NCBI GenBank assembly: GCA_031428275.1 | Contig: JANPPC010000018.1 | Location: forward strand, 1 to 64,000 | DNA: 64,000 nucleotides | From: Pseudobdellovibrio sp031428275 | GTDB lineage: Bacteria > Bdellovibrionota > Bdellovibrionia > Bdellovibrionales > Bdellovibrionaceae | Reading direction: 5' to 3' | Shown here: positions 24,485-33,650 of the stretch, in pieces | Layout: each line of letters begins with the position of its first letter | Numbering within the stretch: the first letter of the stretch is position 1 | Translations under genes and position numbers: made by a program | The notes under the pieces: model-generated | Told to the model about the DNA's origin: nothing | The model's database searches: none | What the model saw: the letters and a program-made list of their open reading frames with translations, nothing else

Positions 24485-26161
24485 TTGTCGTACCAAGTTT
24501 TAGCCCGCAAATACCGCTCGCAAACTTTCGACCAAATGGTCGGGCAAAATCATATTACCCAAACGTTAAATAATGCCTTAAAAAATAACCGTCTGCCGCA
24601 TGCTTTGCTATTTACGGGCCTACGCGGTACCGGAAAAACCTCATCAGCAAGAATTTTAGCGAAAGCCTTACGCTGCACAAATGCGGTAAACTTTGTGCCG
24701 TGCAACGAATGCCAAAGCTGCATCGAAATCAACACAGGTCGCGCCGTTGACGTCATTGAAATTGATGGAGCTTCGAACAACGGGGTTGATGCCATTCGTG
24801 ATCTACGTGACAACGTCATGTTTATGCCCTCTTCAGGTAAATACAAAATTTTTATTATAGATGAAGTGCATATGCTATCGACCAGTGCCTTCAATGCTTT
24901 ATTAAAAACTTTAGAAGAGCCGCCCGCGCATGTGGTATTTATTTTAGCGACGACCGAAGTACATAAAATTCCGCAAACGATTTTATCTAGATGCCAGCGC
25001 TTTGATTTTCGCAGAATTCCATTAAAACAAACGGCCGAGTACCTAAAAAAACTTTGTACATTAGAAAACATACCTGCTGATAATGCGGCGTTATGGTTGA
25101 TCGCCCGCCAAGGCGATGGTTCCATGCGCGATAGCTTAAGCCTGCTAGACCAAGTGATCAGTTTTACCAACGGCGATTTAAGTGAAGCTCAAGTCAGCCA
25201 AATTTTAGGTTTAACTGAGCGCTCATTAGTTTTTGAAGTTTTCGATTGTTTACTCAATCGCAAGTCGACCGAGATTGTGACTTGTTTAGAAAAACTAAGC
25301 CAATCTGGTCAGAACCCGAACTTGTTCTTAGAAGATTTATCAAAAATGCTTCGCCATAGCTTATTGCTAAAAGTAGATTCAACCGCGATCGGCATGATTG
25401 ATCTACCCGAAGATGAAATCGCGTTATTAAATCAAAAAATTCAAAACGTTTCTGATTCTGATTTGCATATGCTGTTCGACATGATGATGAAGTCATTACA
25501 AGATTTGCACCGTGCTTCAGATGCTCAGATTGTTTTTGAAATTGCGTTACTGCGTATGAGCCAGGCTCCGCAAATTGCCGATTTAAAGTCTCTGTTGGCA
25601 AATTCTGCCTCTGGTGAAGATAGGCCGGCTACGGCGCTCCCAAAGCGCGCTGAGGAGAAGCCGGTGGCGCAGGTCACTAACGCTGCTCCTCAGGTGAAAA
25701 AAACTGAAGCTGCCGCCGCTAGGCCCAGTACTCAAACTGCTCCGGCTAAGGCAATCGACTTCGATGACGAACGCTGGTTGATCTTTGTTCAGAATCTTAA
25801 GGGCAGTGATGCATTTTTTGCTTCAAAAATTGAAAACTTAATGTTTATGGGCTGCAGAGATTTGAAAATTACTTTACGGCCGCCGATGAATTTGGGATTT
25901 TTAGCTGATCAATTGCAAAATTCTGAAATGCGCCAAAAGTTACAAGGATTGATTGATTCAGAGTTCGGGCGGGGATACAATTTTGAAGTGCTTAAAGGTC
26001 GCGCTGATGCTCAAGGTGAAAGTGCTCAAGCACTTGCTACCAAGAAGAAAGTTCAAGCCGAAGAAAAATTAGAAGAACAATGGAAACTTGATCCACGCGT
26101 ACAAAAAGCGAAGCAAGTTTTTAAAGGCGAAGTCAAAATGACGAAGAAGGAGTCCGTATGA
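24485..26161 (+). CDS. dnaX: DNA polymerase III subunits gamma/tau
   Basis: Clamp-loader ATPase of the replicative polymerase. The 558-residue protein starts with MSYQVLARKYRSQTFDQMVG, and has Walker A (GLRGTGKTSS, residues 45-54), a four-Cys zinc module (C64, C73, C76, C79), DEVH (near 126) and the SRC arginine finger. Residues 370-430 are a Lys/Ala/Pro linker, followed by a tau-like C-terminal domain. The TTG start has GAGGA seven bases upstream. It overlaps ybaB by four bases, starting the dnaX-ybaB-recR-mglA-nadA operon. Confidence 0.96.
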   Translation: MSYQVLARKYRSQTFDQMVGQNHITQTLNNALKNNRLPHALLFTGLRGTGKTSSARILAKALRCTNAVNFVPCNECQSCIEINTGRAVDVIEIDGASNNGVDAIRDLRDNVMFMPSSGKYKIFIIDEVHMLSTSAFNALLKTLEEPPAHVVFILATTEVHKIPQTILSRCQRFDFRRIPLKQTAEYLKKLCTLENIPADNAALWLIARQGDGSMRDSLSLLDQVISFTNGDLSEAQVSQILGLTERSLVFEVFDCLLNRKSTEIVTCLEKLSQSGQNPNLFLEDLSKMLRHSLLLKVDSTAIGMIDLPEDEIALLNQKIQNVSDSDLHMLFDMMMKSLQDLHRASDAQIVFEIALLRMSQAPQIADLKSLLANSASGEDRPATALPKRAEEKPVAQVTNAAPQVKKTEAAAARPSTQTAPAKAIDFDDERWLIFVQNLKGSDAFFASKIENLMFMGCRDLKITLRPPMNLGFLADQLQNSEMRQKLQGLIDSEFGRGYNFEVLKGRADAQGESAQALATKKKVQAEEKLEEQWKLDPRVQKAKQVFKGEVKMTKKESV

Positions 26162-26478
26162 AGGGCATGATGGGCGGAATGGCTGGTTTGATGAAACAAG
26201 CCAATCAAATGCAGATGAAAATGAAGAAAGCTCAAGAAGAATTAGCGTTACGTGAATTCTCTGGCACTTCAGGCGGAGGCGCTGTCACTGTAAAAGTAAA
26301 CGGCGACAATAAAGTTTTAGCAATTACAATTACAGAAGATGTTATGAAATCAGGCGACGTTGAAATGTTACAAGATCTAGTAACGTCAGCGGTCAATGAT
26401 GCTTTAAAAGTTGCAAAAGATACTTCAAGCCAAGAGATGTCAAAGATCACTGGCGGATTAAGCATCCCGGGATTCTAG
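26158..26478 (+). CDS. ybaB: YbaB/EbfC nucleoid-associated protein
   Basis: A 106-residue DNA-binding dimer of the YbaB/EbfC family. The Met/Gln-rich N-terminal helix (MKGMMGGMAGLMKQANQMQMKMKKAQ) and the later beta-hairpin with GGGAVTVKVNGDNKVLAITI are diagnostic. It overlaps dnaX by four bases and precedes recR, the standard bacterial order. It organises DNA and is often co-transcribed with recombination genes. Confidence 0.95.
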   Translation: MKGMMGGMAGLMKQANQMQMKMKKAQEELALREFSGTSGGGAVTVKVNGDNKVLAITITEDVMKSGDVEMLQDLVTSAVNDALKVAKDTSSQEMSKITGGLSIPGF

Positions 26479-26479
26479 T

Positions 26480-27094
26480 TTGTTACACATACCTGCCTTA
26501 GAAAAATTAGTTCACGAGTTAAGCCGCTTACCGGGTATTGGCCCGAAGACGGCTCAGCGCTTGGCTTATCATATTCTGAAATCGAAAGAATCTTTTTCGA
26601 CTCAGCTTTCTGAGGCGATTCAACGTGTGCAATCTGAAGTTCATACTTGTACGTCTTGTTTTAATTATACTGATCGTGTCACTTGCCGTTACTGTGAAGA
26701 TTCTTACCGCTCAAACGAATTGCTTTGCGTGATCGAAGAACCTTCTGACATCGAGCGTATCGAATCTTCGGGCGCCTTTCGCGGACGCTACCATGTGCTG
26801 CATGGTTCGATTTCGCCGCTTGAGGGCATTACCGCTAAAGATTTAAAAATTTCTGAACTGATGAATAAAATCGAAGAAGGCCTTAACGGAATTCGACCGC
26901 AAATCAAAGAAATCATCTTTGCTTTCGACGCTGACCTTGAAGGTGATACAACTGCGCTTTATTTAACAAAGGTTCTACAAGGTAAAGAATTAAAAATATC
27001 GCGCATAGCCCACGGTATTCCGATGGGCTCTGATATTGATTTTATCGATGACCGCACCATGGGTCGTGCTTTAGAGAATCGAGTTCAGCTTTAA
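26480..27094 (+). CDS. recR: Recombination mediator RecR
   Basis: Works with RecF/RecO in gap repair by loading RecA. The 204-residue protein has the HhH region (LPGIGPKTAQRLAYHIL), the four-Cys zinc finger (CTSCFNYTDRVTCRYC) and a Toprim domain (VIEEPSDIERIES, FAFDADLEGDTTALY). The start is TTG one base after the ybaB stop. Its stop overlaps the mglA start. Confidence 0.96.
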   Translation: MLHIPALEKLVHELSRLPGIGPKTAQRLAYHILKSKESFSTQLSEAIQRVQSEVHTCTSCFNYTDRVTCRYCEDSYRSNELLCVIEEPSDIERIESSGAFRGRYHVLHGSISPLEGITAKDLKISELMNKIEEGLNGIRPQIKEIIFAFDADLEGDTTALYLTKVLQGKELKISRIAHGIPMGSDIDFIDDRTMGRALENRVQL

Positions 27095-27687
27095 TGTCGT
27101 TCATCAATCACAACGCTAAAGAAATTCATTGTAAACTTGTGTACTACGGCCCTTCACTGGGCGGTAAGACCACAAATATTCAGTGGGTCTACCAGTCACT
27201 GGCTCAAGATCAAAAATCAAAGCTTGTGGCTTTAAACACCGAAATCGAAAGAACTTTGTTTTTCGACTTCTTACCACTTGAGGTGGGTGAAATTCGTGGC
27301 TTCAATACGCGCTTTCACTTATACACCGTTCCGGGCCAAGTTATTTATGATGCGTCTAGAAAACTGATCCTTAAAGGCTTAGACGGAGTCGTATTTGTCG
27401 TCGATTCACAAGTTGATCGTTTAGAAGAAAATATCGCTTCGATGAAAAACTTAGAAAAAAACCTAGAGCAACAGGGTTATAATATCCGCGAGATTCCGCT
27501 CGTGATTCAGTACAACAAGCGTGATTTACCAAACGCAATGCCGATTAGCGAATTACGCCGTCATTTAAATTTCTACAATGCGCCCGAAGTCGAAGCTTCC
27601 GCTTTCGAAGGCAAGGGTGTACTTGAAAGCTTCAAACTAGTCTCTAAAAACGTCATTCAGATCCTAAAGGGCGGAACGGCCGTTTAA
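27094..27687 (+). CDS. mglA: MglA-type small GTPase
   Basis: A 197-residue Ras-like GTPase of the MglA family, which sets cell polarity and motility in myxobacteria and is linked to invasion of prey in Bdellovibrio. The P-loop YGPSLGGKTTN (near residues 18-28), TVPGQ (switch II) and QYNKRDLP (base recognition) are all present. No MglB partner is adjacent. It is directly after recR, an arrangement known from Bdellovibrio. Confidence 0.93.
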   Translation: MSFINHNAKEIHCKLVYYGPSLGGKTTNIQWVYQSLAQDQKSKLVALNTEIERTLFFDFLPLEVGEIRGFNTRFHLYTVPGQVIYDASRKLILKGLDGVVFVVDSQVDRLEENIASMKNLEKNLEQQGYNIREIPLVIQYNKRDLPNAMPISELRRHLNFYNAPEVEASAFEGKGVLESFKLVSKNVIQILKGGTAV

Positions 27688-27703
27688 AGACAGATGGGTT
27701 GTT

Positions 27704-28669
27704 ATGTCTTTTGATATTGTTGATTCGATTCAGAAATTAAAAAAAGAAAAAGACATCGCGATCTTGGCCCACTATTACGAAGACGGCGCCATTCAAGACT
27801 TAGCAGATTATGTCGGCGATAGTTTTTTCTTGGCAAAAATTGGTCAACAAATTCCGCATAAAAATATTTTACTAGCGGGAGTTGTTTTCATGGCCGAAAG
27901 CGTGAAGATTTTAAATCCTGAAAAAACAGTACTCGTCCCTGATTTGGGCGCCGGCTGTTCGCTCGTACAAGGCTCTCCTTACGATAAATATTTACAATGG
28001 CGCAAAGATCATTCTGACGCACTTTGCATGACCTACATCAATTCGAGCGCTGAGGTGAAATCGATTTCTGATGTCATCATCACTTCTAGCAATGCCGCGC
28101 AAATTTTAGAAAAAATTCCGGCGGATCGTCGTATTCTTTTTGGACCCGATCAACATTTAGGCCGCTGGCTTAGCAAAAAATATAATCGCCCGATGATTTT
28201 TTGGCCCGGCGCTTGTGAAGTTCATATTTTGTTCAACGCGAAACGTTTGTTTGCGCTGATTCAAGAAAATCCGGACGCCGTGGTGATCGCGCATCCCGAA
28301 TGTGAAGACAGTGTGCTGCAATATGCACACGTCGTGGGTGCTACCTCTAGACTACTGCAAGAGGTTGAAAAAAATCCGGCGAAAAAATTTATTGTGGCCA
28401 CTGAAACGGGTATTTTTCACCAAATGAAAAAGCTTCGCCCTGATGTTGAGCTGATTCAAGCCCCTGTCATGGATGAAAACTGCGCCTGTAACGATTGCCC
28501 GTATATGAAAATGAACACGCTGCAAAAAATTGAAAACGCGATGAAGACATTTACTCCGGCCATTACTTTAGATGAAACTCTTCGCCTAAAAGCTAAAATT
28601 TCTTTAGACCGAATGATGGACATTACTTCAGGTAAACCAGTGACTTGGCCCGAAAGCTTTCACGGGTGA
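27704..28669 (+). CDS. nadA: Quinolinate synthase
   Basis: Makes quinolinate from iminoaspartate and dihydroxyacetone phosphate in NAD synthesis, using a [4Fe-4S] cluster. The 321-residue protein shows DLGAGCSL, GACEVH and MDENCACNDCPYM, giving the three cluster cysteines, and the typical HYYEDGAIQDLADYVGDS. Length fits the short NadA form. It lies 16 bases after mglA and overlaps the next gene by four bases. Confidence 0.95.
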   Translation: MSFDIVDSIQKLKKEKDIAILAHYYEDGAIQDLADYVGDSFFLAKIGQQIPHKNILLAGVVFMAESVKILNPEKTVLVPDLGAGCSLVQGSPYDKYLQWRKDHSDALCMTYINSSAEVKSISDVIITSSNAAQILEKIPADRRILFGPDQHLGRWLSKKYNRPMIFWPGACEVHILFNAKRLFALIQENPDAVVIAHPECEDSVLQYAHVVGATSRLLQEVEKNPAKKFIVATETGIFHQMKKLRPDVELIQAPVMDENCACNDCPYMKMNTLQKIENAMKTFTPAITLDETLRLKAKISLDRMMDITSGKPVTWPESFHG

Positions 28670-29241
28670 ATATCGACGCCAAGTTAAAACTTATGCATGG
28701 CCTTGTCGACCCTAGTCTACAAGTGATCGTCAGCGATAAATGGAAATCAACCGAGCGTGAATACCGCGCCCTGATTCGCCACCACCTTGGTGATCATTTC
28801 GCGCCGCACTTTACGAAAGAACAATGGGCTCAGCTTTACGACCTGAATTCGATACCAACTTCACTGAAGGGTCATTTTTCGATTTCGCATAACCAGTCTA
28901 TTGGTGGTTTTTCATATTCTGAAATGAAGCACGGTTTTGACGTCGAAGTGAAGAAGAGAATCTCGACCGCTATTCTTAAACGCACTTCGAATGAAATTGA
29001 ATATATGAATGCGCCCGTACCCGAGTTTTTATGGGTCGCAAAAGAGTCTGCCTTTAAAGCTTTATCGACGACTGGCAACACGCTGTTGCTACCCGATTTA
29101 GTATGTCTAGACTGGCAGTCTCATTCCGAGAATCAAGTTTTTAGCTTTCGGATTAACTCGCAAAAAACTTTAGACTTTCGTCACAACCGGGGCTTTATTT
29201 TTTCTGAAAATGATATTCTGTTCAGTATTTTCTACCAATAA
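28666..29241 (+). CDS. 4'-phosphopantetheinyl transferase superfamily protein
   Basis: A 191-residue protein of the Sfp/AcpS-like superfamily that attaches the phosphopantetheine arm of CoA to carrier proteins. It shows FDVE (residues 91-94, metal-binding Asp/Glu) and WVAKESAFKA (123-132). The GTG at 28666 overlaps the nadA stop (GTGA) and is preferred over a TTG seven codons earlier. Length is shorter than Sfp (about 224). Its target could be a fatty-acid or secondary-metabolite carrier protein; no carrier gene is seen in this window. Confidence 0.82.
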   Translation: MNIDAKLKLMHGLVDPSLQVIVSDKWKSTEREYRALIRHHLGDHFAPHFTKEQWAQLYDLNSIPTSLKGHFSISHNQSIGGFSYSEMKHGFDVEVKKRISTAILKRTSNEIEYMNAPVPEFLWVAKESAFKALSTTGNTLLLPDLVCLDWQSHSENQVFSFRINSQKTLDFRHNRGFIFSENDILFSIFYQ

Positions 29242-29285
29242 GCACAAATTTTATATAAATCCTGAGTAAATTTAGATACTTATGA

Positions 29286-29331
29286 TTTTACTCAATACGT
29301 TGAGTAATTTTACTCAACGTATTGAGTAAAA
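29286..29331. promoter_or_regulatory. Perfect nested palindrome with 22-bp arms
   Basis: Arms at 29286-29307 and 29310-29331 are exact reverse complements around two bases. Each arm is itself a smaller dyad: ACTCAA and TTGAGT around four bases. An additional TGAGTAAA lies about 25 bases upstream. It lies 51 bases before the DUF4143 ATPase start. Two adjacent repressor sites, a cruciform or a mobile-element recognition site are the options. Confidence 0.7.
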
Positions 29332-29381
29332 TATTTGAGCTTTAATGCGTGTTCGGATAAGCTTGTTGTCTAGAGGGTCAA

Positions 29382-30575
29382 ATGTCATATCATCGCGAAC
29401 TCGAAAAGAAAATAGCCTACCAAATTGCCGGGCCTAGACAGTTTATTCAAGTTCTTCTGGGGCCTCGCCAAGTAGGTAAAACCACCATTGCAAAAGATAT
29501 TTTTGATAAATTCACCGGACCTAAAATTTTTATTTCGGCCGATGACCCTGGATTAAGTGAATCACAGAATTTAGCTGAGTTTTGGAATATTCTTCGCGAA
29601 AGAATATCGTCTGAAAAAAAAGAGGGTCTTCTTATTATTGATGAAATTCATAAGTACAATCAATGGGAGAAAACCGTTAAAGCCTATTGGGATGAAGACT
29701 CAAGAAGAAAAACTAAACTAAAAGTTTTGGTCTTAGGATCAGCACCACTTCTGATACAAAAGGGCTTAACCGAAAGTTTAGCTGGCCGTTTTGAAGTCAC
29801 TGAAGTTTCGCACTGGATGTACCCAGAAGTTCAGAAAGCTTTTAAAATCAATATTGATGAATACATATACTTTGGGGGCTACCCAGGATCATTGAACCTG
29901 ATTAAAGATGAAAATCGCTGGAAATCATACATAAAAAATTCTTTGATTGAAACGACGATTTCACGCGATATCATGCTTTTAACCCGAATTGATAAACCAG
30001 CACTTTTGCGTCAGCTCTTCTTTTTATCTTGTGAGTACTCTGGCCAAATTCTTTCTTATCAGAAAATGGTCGGTCAATTACAAGATGCCGGTAATACAAC
30101 AACTTTAGCTCATTATCTTGAACTGCTGTCTGCTGTGGGTTTTGTAAAAGGTCTTCAAAAGTTTACCGGTTCTAAAGTTTTAACTCGATCTAGCTCACCC
30201 AAATTACAGGTTTACAACACGGCACTACTTTCTGCCATTTCGAATGAAAATTTTGAAACGATTCGACAATCACCTGAAAAATGGGGTCGCTGGGTTGAAA
30301 GTGCAGTTGGTGCACATTTACTGAATAAATTAATGGGAACTGCTTACAAGCTAGAATATTGGAAAGAAGGCCCCTACGAGGTCGACTTCATACTTAGCTT
30401 GGGTAAAAAAGTTGTGGCTATCGAAGTTAAAAGTGGCAAAAAAAAAGAAAGCTTACCCGGTCTTGCTGAAGTTCGTAAAAAGCATAATATTCATCGAGCT
30501 TTAGTCATCGGGCCACAAGGAATACCTTTAGCTGATTTTTTTAAGATGAACTTGGAAGATTTTTTTAAAGTATAA
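29382..30575 (+). CDS. AAA ATPase with DUF4143 (ATPase plus nuclease-like tail)
   Basis: A 397-residue protein of the AAA/DUF4143 type. Walker A is GPRQVGKTT (near residues 27-35) and Walker B is LLIIDEIHK (near 84-92). The C-terminal DUF4143 domain carries a restriction-nuclease-like EVDFIL...AIEVKSGKK motif (near 330-355). Such proteins are common on mobile or defence-related loci and vary widely between strains. The ATG has AGAGGGTC upstream. The nested palindrome before it and its position between unrelated chromosomal genes suggest recent acquisition. Confidence 0.88.
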   Translation: MSYHRELEKKIAYQIAGPRQFIQVLLGPRQVGKTTIAKDIFDKFTGPKIFISADDPGLSESQNLAEFWNILRERISSEKKEGLLIIDEIHKYNQWEKTVKAYWDEDSRRKTKLKVLVLGSAPLLIQKGLTESLAGRFEVTEVSHWMYPEVQKAFKINIDEYIYFGGYPGSLNLIKDENRWKSYIKNSLIETTISRDIMLLTRIDKPALLRQLFFLSCEYSGQILSYQKMVGQLQDAGNTTTLAHYLELLSAVGFVKGLQKFTGSKVLTRSSSPKLQVYNTALLSAISNENFETIRQSPEKWGRWVESAVGAHLLNKLMGTAYKLEYWKEGPYEVDFILSLGKKVVAIEVKSGKKKESLPGLAEVRKKHNIHRALVIGPQGIPLADFFKMNLEDFFKV

Positions 30576-30702
30576 CTTGTTTAAAGATGAGACGGTTTTA
30601 GTATTTCTATAGCTAAAATAAGAATTCAGAATTTTCATATAAACTTTAGTCTAGTTCTGCCCGATGAGTTATCAAGAGTAATGATAAACGCCGGAGGAAT
30701 TC

Positions 30703-31080
30703 ATGAAGGCACGCAAATTTAGAACCGCACCCCGTAAAGATGTACAACCGCTAACGCTAGATGGTTTTTCATCTTTAGAAAGTTTACAGAAACTAGCCAA
30801 ATACGGTGAGGTCATCGAAGCTTCATCTTCTGGAATTCTGATTAAATTTAAACGCGACGACTTCGTCGACAAAAATTTAAGGGCCAACTTAACCATCGAT
30901 CACTTAGTTGGCCACAATGTCTTCTTTAATATTCACGAAATGGACTTAGAAATTTCAGGCGTGATCGCCCGCACAAAGTTTTTAGGTAAAACCGAAGGCT
31001 TCATCGTCGCGATCGACTACTCTGCAGACGCACCAGAATACTGGCGCGAATGCTTAATGGATTTATTGCCGACTACTTAG
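30703..31080 (+). CDS. PilZ-domain protein
   Basis: A 125-residue single PilZ-like domain that may bind cyclic-di-GMP. The N-terminal KARKFRTAPRKD could supply the Arg motif (RxxxR) and EASSSGI the (D/N)xSxxG-like motif. The ATG has a strong GGAGGAATTC site. Cyclic-di-GMP signalling is prominent in Bdellovibrio lifestyles; the partner is unknown. It overlaps the convergent lipoprotein-like gene at 31073 by eight bases. Confidence 0.7.
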   Translation: MKARKFRTAPRKDVQPLTLDGFSSLESLQKLAKYGEVIEASSSGILIKFKRDDFVDKNLRANLTIDHLVGHNVFFNIHEMDLEISGVIARTKFLGKTEGFIVAIDYSADAPEYWRECLMDLLPTT

Positions 31081-32701
31081 CAACCTTTTCTTTCGTTTTA
31101 CGAGTTGCAGGACCCTCTTGTTTAACGGGGTCTACCATTAGAAGAGAACAAGCTTTGTCGGCGGTTGTCGTTGATTTACCGGCGCCCGAAGAAGTGTCTG
31201 TTTCACATCCGCAATTTGCAACGGCAAGCTTACGAGCGCGCTCGGCAGACAAAATCGCTGAGTCAGCTTCATCAAAGGCCGTCACCACATCGAAATCAAC
31301 TCTCAATTTTAATTTTCTGATATCATCTTGTAATTTGGCTGCTTGAGCTCGCGAAATGTTTAATTTTTCTTCGGTCGAAGTTTGAAAATTAATAACTTCT
31401 TCATTAAGCGCACTTAATTTATCTAGTTTTTCTTTTTCTTCGGCTGCTTTTTCATCAGTCATACCTTTTTTAACGGCTTCAATTGCGGTTAAATTATTTT
31501 CTGCAGTCTTCTTTTCATCGTTGATACTTTGTTGCAACTCTTCGATACGACCATTGATCGTTTGAATATTTTGATTGCTGGCTAAATTAACATCGGCAAT
31601 TTGTGAATTAGCTTTTTCAAAACAGGTTTTTTTAGCCATATTTAAAAGCTCGGTTAACTGAGCTGTGCCAGTCGCCTTACCTTTATACTGCTTTGCCAAA
31701 GCTTCTAGCTGCTGTTTTTCGGACGAACTATTTGAAGGGTCACCAATCTTAATATTTATAATACCTTGTTTTAAAGCTTCGAATTCTTGCTTACATCGTG
31801 CTGTCACTTTTTCTGAAGTTAGGTCTAACATTGATTTTTGATAATTAAGACGTTCTTTTGCTAATGATTGCTGCTCTTTCGTGATGGCTGTTCCGTACTG
31901 ACGTAGTTTTTTTGCTGTATCAACTGAAGACTTATTAATTTCAGCGGTTTGCTCGCGCTCTTTTGTGTCTTTCTTAAGAAGTTCTTTTTTATAGTCTGCT
32001 TCAATCTCGTTTGTTTTCTTCTTGATCTCGTCTAATTTTTCACGCTGTTTTTCTAAAAGCTTAGCCTGTTCGTCGCTTTCTTTTTTAATTTCTTTTTCTA
32101 ATTCTTTGATTTCTTTATTTTTATCTTTTTTGGCTTCCTTACGTTCTTTTGCATCGGGCTCTTTTACGCAAGAAACCGCGCCAGATTGATCGCCCGATGC
32201 GGCCGTACCTAGTTTAGATTGAATACCGGTCATCGCGATTTGAAACATCAAATCAGTGCTAGATTTACCATCTGTCGAAACCGTTGAGCCAATTTTAGTG
32301 TCTTCCATCGCCTCAATTTTCTGACGGCAACTGGCAATATTTTCAGCGCAGCTATTCTTATTTCCTTTGGGGCTTTTTGTTTTTTCAAAGGCACCGCAGG
32401 CCATAGAACTTTTCGCAGAAAGTTCGTCGTATTTTGTCTTATTTGCTCTGCATTCCAATCTAGCATCTCTTGCGGCAGAAGACTCTTCTTCTAGTTGTTC
32501 TTTTTTATCTCGACATTTTTTTGCGTTATCGTACTCACTGCATATTGTATTCGAATCAACGTCCTCTGGAGCGATATTTTTTTTGCTGGAAGTGCTTGCC
32601 GCTGAACTATCAGCCTTCTTCGCATCCTGAGCTAAGCTCACCTGACCGACTACTAAAAAACTAACAAGTGTTAAAAGTTTGATGATTGAGAATGCATTCA
32701 T
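31073..32701 (-). CDS. Secreted coiled-coil protein
   Basis: A 542-residue protein, starting at the ATG at 32701 (GGGGGAAATCGT upstream). The signal MNAFSIIKLLTLVSFLVVGQVSLAQ is followed by a mostly helical, Lys/Glu/Ala/Gln-rich coiled coil (about residues 120-480, many heptads). Cys clusters lie near both ends (CSEYDNAKKC, CGAFEK, NCGCETD). It probably forms long rods or filaments in the periplasm. No family was recognised. Convergent with the PilZ gene. Confidence 0.65.
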   Translation of the reverse strand: MNAFSIIKLLTLVSFLVVGQVSLAQDAKKADSSAASTSSKKNIAPEDVDSNTICSEYDNAKKCRDKKEQLEEESSAARDARLECRANKTKYDELSAKSSMACGAFEKTKSPKGNKNSCAENIASCRQKIEAMEDTKIGSTVSTDGKSSTDLMFQIAMTGIQSKLGTAASGDQSGAVSCVKEPDAKERKEAKKDKNKEIKELEKEIKKESDEQAKLLEKQREKLDEIKKKTNEIEADYKKELLKKDTKEREQTAEINKSSVDTAKKLRQYGTAITKEQQSLAKERLNYQKSMLDLTSEKVTARCKQEFEALKQGIINIKIGDPSNSSSEKQQLEALAKQYKGKATGTAQLTELLNMAKKTCFEKANSQIADVNLASNQNIQTINGRIEELQQSINDEKKTAENNLTAIEAVKKGMTDEKAAEEKEKLDKLSALNEEVINFQTSTEEKLNISRAQAAKLQDDIRKLKLRVDFDVVTAFDEADSAILSAERARKLAVANCGCETDTSSGAGKSTTTADKACSLLMVDPVKQEGPATRKTKEKVAK

Positions 32702-32861
32702 ACGATTTCCCCCGATACTAAGTAAATAGAGCAATAAAAAGACCAAAATTGTCTGATTGCTATCCAAAGATTTTACGTCGTATTTTGAGACATGTCTGTA
32801 TATGCGAATGACTTCTGGCCATTCGCTAGACGATAGACTGCATTGAAGAATAGTTAAAAGA

Positions 32862-33218
32862 CTATGCTACAGATGCTGGTGGGGGTACTGGGCGCTTGAA
32901 TTTATTCGCTTGTTTAACAACTAAAAATAGAACAAATGCGACAATAACGAAGTCGATGATATTTTGCATGAAGTTTCCGTAAGTTAATACAGCAGCGCCT
33001 GCTTTTTTTGCTTCGTCGATATTTGGGTATGCCACTCCGTCAAGGGCGAAGAACTGACCAGCGACGTTGACCCCTTTAAGTGCCAAACCAACTAGCGGCA
33101 TGATGATATCGTTTACAAGCGAATTCACGATCTTCCCGAAGGCAACAGCAATGATCACACCAATTGCTAAGTCTAAAACGTTACCCTGCGAAATAAATTT
33201 TTTGAATTCTTGAAACAT
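32862..33218 (-). CDS. mscL: Large-conductance mechanosensitive channel
   Basis: Opens under membrane stretch to release solutes. The 118-residue protein has the typical amphipathic N-terminus (MFQEFKKFISQGNVLDLAIGVIIAVAFGKIVNSLV), two membrane helices (about 17-40 and 78-103) and a Lys/Arg-rich C-terminus. It is slightly shorter than the usual 130-150, with a short linker. Its gene is transcribed alone. Confidence 0.95.
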   Translation of the reverse strand: MFQEFKKFISQGNVLDLAIGVIIAVAFGKIVNSLVNDIIMPLVGLALKGVNVAGQFFALDGVAYPNIDEAKKAGAAVLTYGNFMQNIIDFVIVAFVLFLVVKQANKFKRPVPPPASVA

Positions 33219-33343
33219 GCATTCTCCTGATTCAGTTATTCTAAGATGATTCTTTTGCTGTGCATTTCTGGCAAGGCAATCCTTTGGTCCTAATGCTATG
33301 CACTAATTATTGTGGTTTCTAGCCGTTAGCCTAACTTGTCTAG

Positions 33344-33592
33344 ATGAATTCAGTGGTGCCCGGAGAAAATTCAGATTTGTTCATTAATGGATCACAGATT
33401 CATATACAGACTGAAGACTGGGGCCATGAACAAAAAGTTTTAATGTGCCGGGTATTTAAAAATGGCAGCGTCTTTAAAACATTCAAACTAGCTTACGAGA
33501 AAATTGAAAAAGTTGAGCTTGAAGCCATTCGTAGAAATGCGCTGATTAAATTTCACCAGACGATAATCGATTGGTCATATCAACAAATTTAG
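33344..33592 (+). CDS. Small hypothetical protein
   Basis: An 82-residue soluble protein with an N-terminal beta part (SDLFINGSQIHIQTEDWG) and a helical C-terminal part. No family was recognised; short proteins of this design occur in the neighbourhood of ftsE in related genomes. The binding site before the ATG is weak. It precedes ftsE by 58 bases on the same strand. Confidence 0.5.
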   Translation: MNSVVPGENSDLFINGSQIHIQTEDWGHEQKVLMCRVFKNGSVFKTFKLAYEKIEKVELEAIRRNALIKFHQTIIDWSYQQI

Positions 33593-33650
33593 TTTCATTT
33601 GAGCGTAAATCTAGCCTACTGCTTTTGTAAAAATCTGCACAAAATAGGCT

